A stretch of DNA of 64,000 bases, from positions 1,716,260 through 1,780,259 of the forward strand of contig CAWDUC010000020.1 of NCBI GenBank assembly GCA_963805405.1, given 5' to 3'. Positions within the stretch are counted from its first letter, which is position 1; every line of letters starts with the position of its first letter. The translations under genes were made by a program, and so were the position numbers. This document shows, piece after piece, positions 15,116-24,406 of this stretch. The notes beneath the pieces were generated by a model that had not been told where the DNA came from, did no database searches, and was given only the letters and a program-made list of their open reading frames with translations. Origin of the DNA: JAEUMG01 sp963805405 (GTDB taxonomy: Bacteria > Pseudomonadota > Alphaproteobacteria > Rhizobiales > Aestuariivirgaceae).

Positions 15116-17119
15116 TTGTCTAGAGGCATATCCGCGCGCGCGGCCGCGCTTGTTGCGGCCCTGGTCGGCCTGGTGGCGCTGCTTTCCGGCCTACATCCCA
15201 GTTTCGCCGATCCGCCTGCGCCGGCGGTGCTGATACTCGATTCATCGGGAAGCATGACGGCGCGCCTGCCGGACGGGCAAATCAAGCTCGACGCAGCGCG
15301 CGACGTCATTGCCACGACGCTTGAATCCTGGCCGAAGGGCGGAGAAGTGGCGGTCGTGGCCTATGGGCACCGCCGCAAATCCGATTGCGCCGATATTGAA
15401 ACCGTCGTTCCCCTCGGGCCCCTCGAGCCCAAGTCGATCGCCAGGACACTCAAGAAATTGCAAGGCCGCGGAAAGACGCCGCTCTCGCAATCGCTGATCC
15501 AGGCGGCGCAGCAATTGCCCAAGGGCGGGACGATCGTCCTCGTCAGCGACGGGATCGAAACCTGCGAGCATGACCCTTGCGAAGTGGCACGCGCATTGAA
15601 GGAAGCGCAAGCTTCGCTCATCATCCATATCGTCGGCTTCGGTTTGCAAAAAAGCGAGCTCGATCAACTTAAATGCATCGCAGACAATGCCGGCGGAAGA
15701 GTCTTCGACGCGCAGGATACCAAGCAGCTGACCGCAGCGCTGGCGACCGTGTCGAACGAAGTTGCAAAGCCGCCACCGCCGCAGCCCATTGAAGAACCAA
15801 CCCCACCCAAACTTGCGGAGTCGACGCCGCCTCCGCCGCCTGCCCCCAAGGCCGAGCTACCGCGCGTGGTTCGGACCGAACTCGTCGCAATCGCGGGCGC
15901 GCTGGGAGAAATCACCGACACGCCGGTTCATTGGCAGGTGCGCGACGACAAGGGCGGCGAGGTCTATGATGGTGAAAGCCGCGCGCTTGTGCTCGATCTC
16001 ATGCCTGGAAGCTATGCCGTCTCCACGCTGGCAGCGAATGCACGCAATGATTCGCGAATCGAGGTGAAGGAAGGCCAGGGCCAAACATTCAAGATTGACC
16101 TCAAGGCCGGGCGGCTCGACCTCTCGCTCGCGTCCAACAAGACTGCTGCAGCTTATACCGACCAGGAGACGAGCGGGATTGCCTGGACCATCGAGCCGAA
16201 AGACGGGCAAGGCGGCGTGACTGTTCCCCCACTTGCCCGGCCCGTTCTCCTTCTCGCTCCCGGCGCTTATCGCGTGACCGCCGCGCTCCAGGGTTTGGTG
16301 GCCAGCTCGGATGTAACAATCGACGCTGGCGCCGCAAGCTCCATTACACTCGATCTAAAGCTCGGTACGGTCGTGCTGGAGGCAATGCTGGAAGGCACAA
16401 GCGAGCCATTGACCGACGCCTCAATGGTCCGCTGGCGCCTCAGTAGCGGCGCGACGGCGAGCGCCATCGACGGCGAGGCGCGGCCGCGATTGACGCTTCC
16501 GGAAGGCAATTACTCCGTCGAACTTTCGATCGCCGGTTTCACGATCTCGGCGAATGCCGAAGTGCGGGGCGGCGATGAAAAAGTCATTTCCGTTCCCGTG
16601 AAGGGCGGCACGCTTGTGCTCTCGGCTCAGCTTGGTCCGCAGTCACCGCCCTTGGAAGACTGGCGTGACACGACCTGGACGGTGACGCCGATCGAGGGTT
16701 TTGCGGGCGGTACGCCGCTCGAATTCCAGACAGCCGCGCCATCCATGACGCTGCCGATCGGACGCTGGCAAATCTTGCTGAAGAGCGGAGCGGCGGTCTC
16801 CGAGAAAGAGATTTCCGTATCGCCCGGTTCCGATACCAAGCTTGTCGTCAACCTCGCCGCCGGACGGGCGACGATGCGCGCGCACCGCGAGGATGCCGCA
16901 CAGCCCGCAAACATCGTATTCAGCGCAGTGGCCGTCGACCAGAGCGGCAATCCGACGGCGGACCCCGCCTTCGAGGCAGGTTCAAACGAGGAAATTTCAA
17001 CCATCCTCCCCGGCGGCCGGTGGAAGATCACCGCTGATGATTCGGATGGAAAGCATGGCGAGGCGACAATCGATCTGGCGATCGGCGAGGAGAAGACCGT
17101 CGACATCGTCCTGAAATGA
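15116..17119 (+). CDS. Exported von Willebrand factor A protein with five 85-residue beta repeats
   Basis: 667 residues, starting at a TTG behind CGGAG. The signal peptide covers residues 1-31. The VWA domain (residues ~35-215) has the MIDAS motif DSSGS at 42-46 and a later LVSDGIETC. A Pro-rich linker occupies ~218-249. The rest is five tandem beta-sandwich-like repeats, each carrying a PGxY/GRW turn at residues 295 (LMPGSYAV), 380 (LAPGAYRV), 461 (LPEGNYSV), 546 (LPIGRWQI) and 631 (LPGGRWKI). The 81-85 residue spacing is regular. Such domains mediate metal-dependent protein binding outside the cytoplasm. It sits in an operon-like row with the LolA-like and repeat proteins. Its partner is unknown. 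Confidence 0.85.
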   Translation: MSRGISARAAALVAALVGLVALLSGLHPSFADPPAPAVLILDSSGSMTARLPDGQIKLDAARDVIATTLESWPKGGEVAVVAYGHRRKSDCADIETVVPLGPLEPKSIARTLKKLQGRGKTPLSQSLIQAAQQLPKGGTIVLVSDGIETCEHDPCEVARALKEAQASLIIHIVGFGLQKSELDQLKCIADNAGGRVFDAQDTKQLTAALATVSNEVAKPPPPQPIEEPTPPKLAESTPPPPPAPKAELPRVVRTELVAIAGALGEITDTPVHWQVRDDKGGEVYDGESRALVLDLMPGSYAVSTLAANARNDSRIEVKEGQGQTFKIDLKAGRLDLSLASNKTAAAYTDQETSGIAWTIEPKDGQGGVTVPPLARPVLLLAPGAYRVTAALQGLVASSDVTIDAGAASSITLDLKLGTVVLEAMLEGTSEPLTDASMVRWRLSSGATASAIDGEARPRLTLPEGNYSVELSIAGFTISANAEVRGGDEKVISVPVKGGTLVLSAQLGPQSPPLEDWRDTTWTVTPIEGFAGGTPLEFQTAAPSMTLPIGRWQILLKSGAAVSEKEISVSPGSDTKLVVNLAAGRATMRAHREDAAQPANIVFSAVAVDQSGNPTADPAFEAGSNEEISTILPGGRWKITADDSDGKHGEATIDLAIGEEKTVDIVLK

Positions 17120-17209
17120 ACCGCGACTTTTCTTAGATCGGGAACGAAATCCGGGCTTCAGCATTGAGGCTTTCCGAGGGTGGCGGACTGTCCTTTGCAG
17201 GAGGTGGAG

Positions 17210-17716
17210 ATGCGGGTAATTACGCTGGCGGGTGCTTTGACTGCGATGACGGCTATCGCGCATGCCGAGTCCGAGAAGGCGATCACCATCGGTCCCTGGC
17301 AGATCGAAGCGAGTTTCACGCAAAGCGACAAGTTCGACCGCTGCGTGATGAGCCGTACCACCGAAGATGGAATAGAGACTCGTATTTCGCGCGACAAGGA
17401 CGGCCTGACGCTGTCCATGAATTCGCCGCGATGGACACTGGACAAGGGTAAGAAATACGAGGTCCAGTTCGCGGCCGGTTCCGTGGGTTGGAAGTCGGAT
17501 GTTACTGCAATGGCGCACGCGGTGCAGGTCGGGCTTACGGATCAAAAATTCAATGACGCGTTAAGGACTGCGGACCTTCTGGAGGTGCGCGGTGCGGGAT
17601 CGACGATAAAGGTCTCGCTGGATAAGAGTGCCGCAGCCCTGTCGCGCCTCGATAGTTGCTATGAGACGAACATCAAGGCGGTCGAGACAAATCCGTTCGT
17701 GGCCCCGAGTCCGTAA
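17210..17716 (+). CDS. Small periplasmic hypothetical protein
   Basis: 168 residues. The ATG at 17210 was chosen because GGAGGTGG lies just upstream and because it gives a clean signal peptide (MRVITLAGALTAMTAIAHA). The mature part starts with ITIGPWQIEASF and has CVMSRTTEDGIETRISRDKDGLTLSM, a pattern reminiscent of exported proteins with an invasion-associated-locus-B-like start (GPW...C.M). Two cysteines (CVMS and DSCYE) could form a disulfide. It is the last rightward gene of the exported-protein row, 90 nt after the VWA gene. Function unknown. Confidence 0.7.
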   Translation: MRVITLAGALTAMTAIAHAESEKAITIGPWQIEASFTQSDKFDRCVMSRTTEDGIETRISRDKDGLTLSMNSPRWTLDKGKKYEVQFAAGSVGWKSDVTAMAHAVQVGLTDQKFNDALRTADLLEVRGAGSTIKVSLDKSAAALSRLDSCYETNIKAVETNPFVAPSP

Positions 17717-17747
17717 TCCGCAACCTGCCCACAAAGGGGAGGAATTT

Positions 17748-18425
17748 TCATGGATCGCCTTTGACGCCGTAGCTTGGAGCTTTCGATGGATCGAGAGCGC
17801 GCATGAGATAGGCTTCCATCTGCGGTTCGTAGTCGATCCACAATTTTCGCAACACCTTGACCGGATCATGATCCGCCCAGTCGCAGCGCAGATCGACAAG
17901 TGCGAAGCGCTGCTCGTGATGAACAAGCAGTGCCGCGGAATGGATCGGCCCAGCCTCGCCGCCCGCCGCAACGCCGGCTTCCAGCGAGCGCAAAAGACGC
18001 TCGGCCAAATGGCGATTGGCATTCGCCGCGAAAGCATCGGTCATGGCGATCGGCACGCCCGCCGTCTTGAGAAGGTTTCCAGCGGCGATGCAGTCTTCAC
18101 CTTCGGAGACGCCGTTGGTGCCGAGGATATGCGTACCGGTCCAGCTTCCGACCGAGCCGTTGGAATCAACCGCGATGAGTTGGCGGTAATTGATATTGGG
18201 GCGATCCTCGGTGACGCGCTCGATCGCATCGCGGGCCGAATGGCCGGCTTCCATCTCGTTAAGAACGAGGCGGGCGAGATCGGGCTCGGTGACATTCTGC
18301 GTCGAAACCGCGCCAACGCCGGACCGCGCATGCGGGCAGCGCGCGCCAACGCAGATCGAGGACGTGGTGATGGCGACGCCGAACATGCCCGTACGGGCGC
18401 AACGGCCGGCAATTGAAAACGTCAT
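17748..18425 (-). CDS. DUF1028 family protein (Ntn-hydrolase-like)
   Basis: 225 residues. The N-terminal TFSIAGRCARTGMFGVAITTSS and the segments GVGAVSTQNVTEP and HILGTNGVSEGEDCIAAGN are hallmarks of the DUF1028 family, which has an Ntn-hydrolase-like fold and is often found in catabolic operons with RidA proteins. Its ATG overlaps the stop of the Rieske oxygenase gene (ATGA), so it is translationally coupled. Enzymatic activity is unproven in the family; an amidase-like step is a reasonable guess from fold and context. Confidence 0.85.
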   Translation of the reverse strand: MTFSIAGRCARTGMFGVAITTSSICVGARCPHARSGVGAVSTQNVTEPDLARLVLNEMEAGHSARDAIERVTEDRPNINYRQLIAVDSNGSVGSWTGTHILGTNGVSEGEDCIAAGNLLKTAGVPIAMTDAFAANANRHLAERLLRSLEAGVAAGGEAGPIHSAALLVHHEQRFALVDLRCDWADHDPVKVLRKLWIDYEPQMEAYLMRALDPSKAPSYGVKGDP

Positions 18426-19598
18426 TCAGCGGCTTCCCTGATGAGGCCCGATTCCGGGCCATTGAGTCGGCGGTCAAGATAACGGGCGAAATCATGCACC
18501 TCGCGCTCGAGCCAACTCAAGGGGCCAGGCCGGGCGAGCGGCGCGCGCGAGCCAACCGCGATGCCTTCGACTACGAATTTGTCCTCGGCATTGACCTTGT
18601 CGAAAAACGTAATGACTTCATCGAGCCATTGCGGACGCGTATCGCCAAGCGCTGCATTGACCTCCGGCGCCAGCGCCAAGCCGAAGCGGATATGGACTTC
18701 CTCGACGCTCTTCGGGCGCAGGCTCAGGTACCACATGTGATCGGGCGCCAATACATACATGTGCGAGGGGAAGACCGTCGGCATGACGGTCGTGTGAACG
18801 CCATTCGCCTTCAAGCCGCGTGTTGTTGGGATGAGCGCGGCCGTATTTGGCGTTCTCGTCCTTGACGAAGGTCTGCCACGTGAAGGCGTCATGCACCTTC
18901 TGCGGGAAGCCAACTGAATCAATCGGCATCCAGGCGCCGACCGTCGCCTTGTGCGCGACGGGAAGATGATAGCCCTCCATGAAATTCTCAGTGAGGAGCT
19001 TCCAGTTGGTTTTCCAGACGTGATCCTGGCGCGCGACGGACACGTAATCTGCTAGACCATAGCGCGCGACATGCGGATCGAGTTCGGCCAGGAGCTTGGC
19101 AACCGGAGGCGCATCCTTGTTGAGCGTCACATAGATCCAGCCATGCCAGATCTCGGTCTTGAGTTCCGGCAGGCGATATCCCTTCTTGTCGAATTCGGGA
19201 TCGCGATGGCCCATGTAGCCCGCGCCGATGACGCGGCCCTCGGTGTCGTACGTCCAGCCGTGATAGGGACAGGTGATGCGGCCGCAATTGCCGGTGTCTT
19301 CGAGCAGCGTCATCATCCGATGCAGGCAGACATTCGAGAATGAGCGGATGCCGCCATCCTTGCCGCGGATGACAAAGATCGGCTGGTCGTTGATCTTATA
19401 AGTGATGTAGTCGCCCGGCTTGGGGATGTCGTCGGCGAGACCCGGACAGAGCCAATCGGTTGCGAAGATGCGCTGGGCCTCGAGGGCATGGATCTCCGGC
19501 GATGAATAAATTGCCGGCGGTATGGTGAAGGCTTCCTCCAGCGGCGAACGTGCGACGTCGCGAAGCCCGGCGAGAAGGGAATCGGCACTGCTGTCCAT
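18422..19598 (-). CDS. Rieske non-haem iron oxygenase, alpha subunit (frameshift near 18822)
   Basis: About 391 residues when joined. The ATG at 19598 has a GGAG site. The Rieske [2Fe-2S] motif is intact: CLH followed after 16 residues by CPYH (residues ~92-114). The catalytic iron region ENFMEGYHLPVAH is also visible, so the enzyme should hydroxylate or demethylate an organic substrate with a separate reductase. The first frame runs to HPNNT and the second continues with RGLKANGV to the C-terminus, whose end overlaps DUF1028. Only one shift is needed. The neighbours suggest degradation of an aromatic or N-containing compound. Confidence 0.85.
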
Positions 19599-19661
19599 GG
19601 CGTTTCTCCAATTCGGGCCGAATACCCTCACCCTCTCTCCGCGCTTGGGGTGCGAGGATCT

Positions 19662-20079
19662 TCAATCCGGAATGACGGCGGTGGCTTCAATCTCAACAAT
19701 CCATTCGGGCCGTGCAAGCGCGGATATGACAAGACCGGTGGAACACGGGAAAGACGCCCTTCAGCCACTTGCCCATCTCCTGATAGACGGCCTCGCGATA
19801 GCGGATGTCGGTGAGATAGACGACGATGCGGCAGATGTGGTCGAGCGAGCCGCCCGATTCCTCCATCAGCATCTTGATATTGGCCATGGTCTTCGCCGTC
19901 TGGGCGTCGGCATCGCCGACATGCAGCGATTCGCGCGAGTCGAGATCCTGCGCGACCTGGCCGCGCAGGAAGACCATCGTGCCTTTGGCGACGACGGCCT
20001 GGCAAAGGTCATTGTCGAGCTTCTGCTCGGGATAGGTTTCTTTGGTGTTGAAGGGACGGATGCGCTTATGGGCGGTCAT
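19662..20079 (-). CDS. RidA family protein (frameshift near 19745)
   Basis: About 139 residues when joined. The first frame covers TAHKRIRPFNTKETYPEQ to EMGKWLKGVFP, including VFLRGQVAQDLDS and TAKTMANIKMLMEESG. The second frame continues with STGLVISALARPEWIVEIEATAVIPD and a stop, exactly the RidA C-terminus. The Arg in ALARPEW, which fixes the carboxylate of imine substrates in RidA, is present. RidA proteins hydrolyse reactive enamines/imines from PLP- or flavin-dependent amine chemistry. It lies between the Rieske oxygenase and the HpaB-like monooxygenase on the same strand, pointing to an amine intermediate. Confidence 0.85.
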
Positions 20080-20145
20080 GGGAGTCCTTGGTCGCGTTGA
20101 TGCGTGCAAACATAGCTTACGTCATGCCAGAAGGCAGCGCGACAT

Positions 20146-21615
20146 CTACTCTGCCGCGTGCTTGTGGGCGCCCCAGATGCGATCCGAGAGACCCGCTGAT
20201 TTCTGCGCGAATTCGAGCGGGCCGTTCCAATCGAAGGTGCGATAGACAGCCGCCAAATGCGCGAACGGGGGCGCCTGGGCAAAAAGTTGGAAGGTCAGGC
20301 GGTGGCCGGCATAATCCGAATTGAGGAGATCGCGGGCGAAAGCCATGAGTTTGCGGCGGTCCTCGGCGATCCATTCGTCGTTGATCGTGTAGATACTTCT
20401 GCAGCCACTTGGCAGTTTCTGGATTCTCGAAGGCCGCGGCATCGGGCGTCACGCAGATCTGGCCGCCGCATAATTCACGCGCGAGGTGGATCATGCGCGG
20501 CAGGTTCGAGAGCGCATGAACGCGGCCGGTCATCAGCAATGACTGGTTGGGCATGAGCAAGCCGTTGGGGCTCTTCTCGCCGGTGGCGATCGCGGCGGTC
20601 AAATGCGCATTGATGCCTTCTCGCCAGACTGCAAGCTCAGCGAGCTTTTCCTGAACGGCCTGCTGTTTTTCGAGACCGGTTTGGCGCGTATTCCACAGGG
20701 CGGCGCCGATCATCAGATCGGCGAAGGACAATGTCCGCTGCACGAAGGGGAAGGCCGAGTAGCGGTGCAAGGTCTGGCGGATGAAGGCGGCAGCGCGCGT
20801 GTGCTGATAGAAGAGGATGTCCTCCCAAGGAATCAGCACGTTGTCGAGGATCATCAAGCGTGTCGACCTCGTCGAAGCGATTGGAGAGCGGATAGTCCCG
20901 CTCCGGCGCCCGGCCGGTGAAGCCGGTGCGGCAGATATGCTTCACGCCCGGCGCATCCATCCTGACGATGCAGCCCAATGCATATTCGGAGAGCTTTGCA
21001 TCGCCCCAATTGGCGATGGTCGGCTTGAGGAATGCCTGGTTGGAATAGGCGGCGGCCGTTTCATACTTGGCGCCGCGGATAATGATGCCGGCATCGGTTT
21101 CCTTCACGACATGGACCAGCATGTCGGGGTCCTGATCCTGCGGGCGCTTGGAGCGGTCGCCCTTGGGATCGGTATTGGCGGACACATGGAAGGGATCGAG
21201 CTTGATGGCGCGGTGAATGTGTTTCTCGATGTTTTGCGGCAAAGCGTGGATCGATCTCGTTGAGGATGTCCTTGCCGTCCCACAGCGACCACATCTCACC
21301 GATCGTCTCATCGCCGACGCGGGTAACGATGCCGCCAATGTCCCACATGACCGCATCGACGGCCTTGCGCTTGTCCTCCCAGTCCTTCGGCGTGAAGGGT
21401 AGCTTGAGGCCGATGGGCGAAGCGCTCGCCATTCTCCTCAAGGTCATCAGGCCCTGCAGCTTCGGCTCATGCGCCATGTCGTAGATGCGGGCGCGAATAT
21501 CGATGATGGGCTTGAAGGCGGGATGGGTGGCGACATCGCGGATACGCTCGCCATTCATGTGGACTTCGCGGCCGTCGCGGATCGAGTTGCGATAATCCTT
21601 GCCGGTTCTGATCAT
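20146..21615 (-). CDS. HpaB/PvcC-type FADH2-dependent aromatic monooxygenase (three frameshifts)
   Basis: About 490 residues when joined, the normal length for 4-hydroxyphenylacetate 3-monooxygenase oxygenase components. The ATG at 21615 has a GAGGAG site. Parts in order: MIRTGKDYRNSIRDGREVHMNGERI to the first shift (~21247); a segment with NIEKHIHRAIKLDPFHVSAN and DPDMLVHVVKETDAGIIIRGAK to the second shift (~20866); MILDNVLIPWEDILFYQ to ENPETAKWLQKY, third shift (~20400); then DEWIAEDRRKLMAFARDL to the stop. All family landmarks are present, so the shifts look like sequence errors. It needs the adjacent flavin reductase for FADH2. Confidence 0.85.
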
Positions 21616-21628
21616 CGATGCGGTCTCC

Positions 21629-22136
21629 TCAATAGGCGGCGATGCGCCGGAAGTCCCTGTTGCAATAGACGAGCGGGGAAGCCTCGCCGCGACGCGCACT
21701 ACCGACCCTGCCGACAAAGATGCGATGCGTGCCGGCGTCGAACGCGTTTTCGAGCGCGCATTCGAAGACGGCAGTCGCTTCCGCAAGTACAGGCTGGCCG
21801 TGACGGCCATCATGCCAGTCATGCTCGGCAAAATCGAAGGGCTTGCCAGCCTTCGGGCGTCCCGAAAAGGTTTCGGCAACCGGGCGCGCTTCGGCGGCCA
21901 GAACATTGACGGCGAACAAGCCGTTCGAACTCGATCGCCGCCGATGCCGGGCTCTTGCGATTGACGCAAATCAGAACCATCGGCGGCTCCGCAGAGACCG
22001 ACGAAAAGGCGCTGACCGTCAGGCCAAAGCGACCGGCCTTGCCATTGGTCGTCACGACGCTCACCGAGGTTGCCGCCATGCCCATGGCCGCGATGAAGCG
22101 TTCGGCTGATTCAAGCTCGAAGGTCTCCCGAAGCAC
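21629..22136 (-). CDS. HpaC-like flavin reductase (frameshift near 21925)
   Basis: About 169 residues. A GTG start at 22136 follows a GGGAGGG site. The first frame gives AAMGMAATSVSVVTTNGKAGRFGLTVSAFSSVSAEPPM in short family blocks and NRKSPASAAI; the second continues FAVNVLAAEARPVAETFSGR and HRIFVGRVGSARRGEASPLVYCNRDFR. These are standard short-chain flavin reductase motifs. It supplies reduced FAD or FMN to the HpaB-like oxygenase, whose gene starts 13 nt downstream. One single-base change restores the frame. Confidence 0.85.
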
Positions 22137-22211
22137 GGCGGCACTCCCTCCCGATCGATAGGGCGAGCTTGCCACTGGACGAAAGCTAGGAAAAATAGAT
22201 AAATACTGGTG

Positions 22212-22231
22212 ATTGAATAGGTTTATTCTAT
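22212..22231. promoter_or_regulatory. Candidate LysR operator palindrome at the LysR start codon
   Basis: GAATA (22215-22219) and TATTC (22224-22228) flank GGTT, with outer AT/AT pairing, giving a 20-nt palindrome that ends on the ATG of the LysR gene at 22230. It lies in the 93-bp gap between the LysR gene and the divergent flavin reductase gene. LysR proteins commonly bind such partially symmetric AT-rich sites to repress themselves. Function is inference. Confidence 0.4.
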
Positions 22232-23147
22232 GCTGCTCTACACACTGCGCCAACTCGAATATGCGCTTGCCATTGCCGATTGCGGATCGGTGGCGGGAGC
22301 GGCCGAGCGGTTACGGCTGGCGCAACCTTCGGTCTCGGCGGCGCTGATGAAGCTCGAAGACCAACTGGGCCTGCAGATTTTCATTCGCCATCACGCGCAA
22401 GGCGTGACGCCGACGACGGCGGGCCTGCGCTTCCTTGCGGCAGCGCGCAGCCTCCTTGCCCAGGCGCAGGATTTCCAGCGCGAGGCGGAATCGGCGGGAA
22501 CGGAAGTCGCGGGGCAATTGACACTCGGCTGTTTCGTCACCTTCGCACCGGTCTTCATCCCAAAGCTCTTCGCCGGGTTCCGCAAGCTCTATCCGCAGGC
22601 CGAACTCACGCTGAAGGAGGGTATCCAGGATGACCTCATCGCCGGTTTGCGCGGCGGACGCTTCGACCTCGCCCTGCTCTACCGGCTCGACATGCCGGAG
22701 GAACTCAACGTCACCGATCTTGCGACGATGGAGCCTTATGTGCTGCTTCCGGCCTCGCATCCCCTCGCCCGCAAGCGCAAGGTGTCGCTGCGCCAATTAG
22801 CGCTGGAACCACTGATCCTCCTCGATATCGCGCCGAGCCGCACCTATTTCCTGCGCCTCTTCGACCAACACGGCATCACGCCGAAGGTCTCCGTCTCTTC
22901 GCCTTCGCTCGAACTCGTGCGCGGCATGGTCGGGCAAGGGCTCGGATATTCATTGCTGATCACGCGACCCCATGGCGACCACACTTATGACGGCGAGTCC
23001 CTGGCGATCCGGCCGATCGCCGAAGCAACCGAACTTGGCATCATTTCGCTCGCCAGTCTCAAAGCCGCGCGGCCGACCAAGCTCGTCTCGACGTTTGCCC
23101 AATATTGTGAGAAGTTCTTCGCCCGCCCTGGTTCGAAATCTCCATGA
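22230..23147 (+). CDS. LysR family transcriptional regulator
   Basis: 305 residues, normal for the family. The winged HTH spans residues 1-60 (LRQLEYALAIADCGSVAGAAERLRLAQPSVSAALMKLE in short blocks), followed by a linker helix and a periplasmic-binding-like effector domain (LTLGCFVTFAP, ILLDIAPSRTYFLRLF, GMVGQGLGYSLL). It is divergent from the hpaC-hpaB-ridA-Rieske-DUF1028 row and overlaps the DadA-like gene by ATGA, so it probably controls both. No Shine-Dalgarno is visible; the start region is occupied by a palindrome. Confidence 0.9.
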   Translation: MLLYTLRQLEYALAIADCGSVAGAAERLRLAQPSVSAALMKLEDQLGLQIFIRHHAQGVTPTTAGLRFLAAARSLLAQAQDFQREAESAGTEVAGQLTLGCFVTFAPVFIPKLFAGFRKLYPQAELTLKEGIQDDLIAGLRGGRFDLALLYRLDMPEELNVTDLATMEPYVLLPASHPLARKRKVSLRQLALEPLILLDIAPSRTYFLRLFDQHGITPKVSVSSPSLELVRGMVGQGLGYSLLITRPHGDHTYDGESLAIRPIAEATELGIISLASLKAARPTKLVSTFAQYCEKFFARPGSKSP

Positions 23148-24403
23148 CACAAGCCAATTCACCTCACGCGACGATCATCGGCGCCGGCATCATCGGCATG
23201 TCGACCGCCGCCTTCCTGCAACGCGCCGGCTATAAGGTCACGGTCATCGACCGCGTGCCGCCCGGAGAAGGCTGCTCATTCGGCAATGCCGGCGGCATTG
23301 CCTTCTGCGAGATCGTGCCGACGATCCATCCGCGCATCCTGATGAAAGTGCCAGGCTGGCTTTTGGACCCGCTGGGGCCATTGACAATCAGATGGAGTTA
23401 TCTGCCGAAAGCACTGCCTTGGTTCCTGGCGGCCGGGCGCAATGCCATGCCCGACCGCGTCAAGGCGATCACCGAGGCGCGGGCCGACCTGGCGTTGCGG
23501 GCGGTGAGCGATCTCGAAAGTCTGCTTGGCGAGGCGGGCGCGAGCGATCTTCTCGTCAAGACCGATACGCTCAGACTCTATGACAGCGAGGCGCAGTATC
23601 ACGCCGAGGCTCATGAGCACGCAGTCAAGAAGGCGCATGGCTATGACGCTAAGCGGCTATCGGGAGACGAGTGCCGCGAGATCGAGCCGGCGCTGTCGAA
23701 GCATATTCCCTGCGGCGCCTTTCACGGCGGCTGGTATTTCGTCAAGAACCCCGAGCGGGTGGTCAAGAGCATCGCCGCGACGGTCGCCCGCAATGGCGGC
23801 GAGATCATCACCGACGAGGTTGCATCGATCGTGCAAGACAGCGGACGTGCAAGCAAGATTGTGCTCAAGAGCGGCGCGCGACGGAAGCTCGATCAACTGG
23901 TGATCTGCGCCGGCGCCTGGTCGCACCTCCTGGCGCGCGAGTTCGGCGACAAGGTCCTGCTCGAGGCAGAGCGCGGCTATCACATGGTGTTGCCCAAACC
24001 TGGCGTCACGCTTACGCGCTCACTCACCTACGCATCGACGCCCGGTGCCGCGACGCCCATGGAAATGGGCTTGCGCTTGGCCGGCACCGACGAGTTCGGC
24101 GGGTTGACGGCAGCGCCCAATTGGCAGCGTGCCGAAAATCTCTGGCGTATATTCAAGAAGCTGCTGCCTGCCATGAGCGAGCCCGGTCCGGATGCGACGC
24201 GCTGGATGGGACACAGGCCGGGCACGCCCGATTCGCTGCCGGTGATTTCCAAGGCCTCGCGCATGAGAAATGTTTGGTACGGCTTCGGTCATGGCCATAT
24301 GGGCCTCACATGGGGGCCGTCGAGCGGGCGATTGCTCAGTGAGCTGATGAGCGGCCGGAAGAGCAATATCGATCTCGCGCCGTTCCGGGTGGAGAGGTTC
24401 TAA
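23144..24403 (+). CDS. DadA-like FAD-dependent D-amino acid dehydrogenase / amine oxidase
   Basis: 419 residues. A Rossmann FAD site opens the protein (IIGAGIIGMSTAAFLQRAG, residues ~9-27) and the DAO fold continues with CSFGNAGGIA, AFHGGWYFVKNPERVVKS, LVICAGAWSHLLA and the C-terminal FGHGHMGLTWGPSSGRLL. Enzymes of this class oxidise D-amino acids or secondary amines to imines, which RidA could hydrolyse. It overlaps the LysR stop by 4 nt. Its association with RidA, Rieske and HpaBC genes suggests a shared catabolic route for an amine-bearing compound. Substrate not determinable. Confidence 0.88.
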   Translation: MTQANSPHATIIGAGIIGMSTAAFLQRAGYKVTVIDRVPPGEGCSFGNAGGIAFCEIVPTIHPRILMKVPGWLLDPLGPLTIRWSYLPKALPWFLAAGRNAMPDRVKAITEARADLALRAVSDLESLLGEAGASDLLVKTDTLRLYDSEAQYHAEAHEHAVKKAHGYDAKRLSGDECREIEPALSKHIPCGAFHGGWYFVKNPERVVKSIAATVARNGGEIITDEVASIVQDSGRASKIVLKSGARRKLDQLVICAGAWSHLLAREFGDKVLLEAERGYHMVLPKPGVTLTRSLTYASTPGAATPMEMGLRLAGTDEFGGLTAAPNWQRAENLWRIFKKLLPAMSEPGPDATRWMGHRPGTPDSLPVISKASRMRNVWYGFGHGHMGLTWGPSSGRLLSELMSGRKSNIDLAPFRVERF

Positions 24404-24406
24404 GAG

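Noticed and set aside
19618..19655. Fragment resembling a CCCTCACCC...CTCTCC intergenic repeat between Rieske and ridA genes
   Set aside because: Only one short arm is present and no matching second arm was found, so it is not called as an element.
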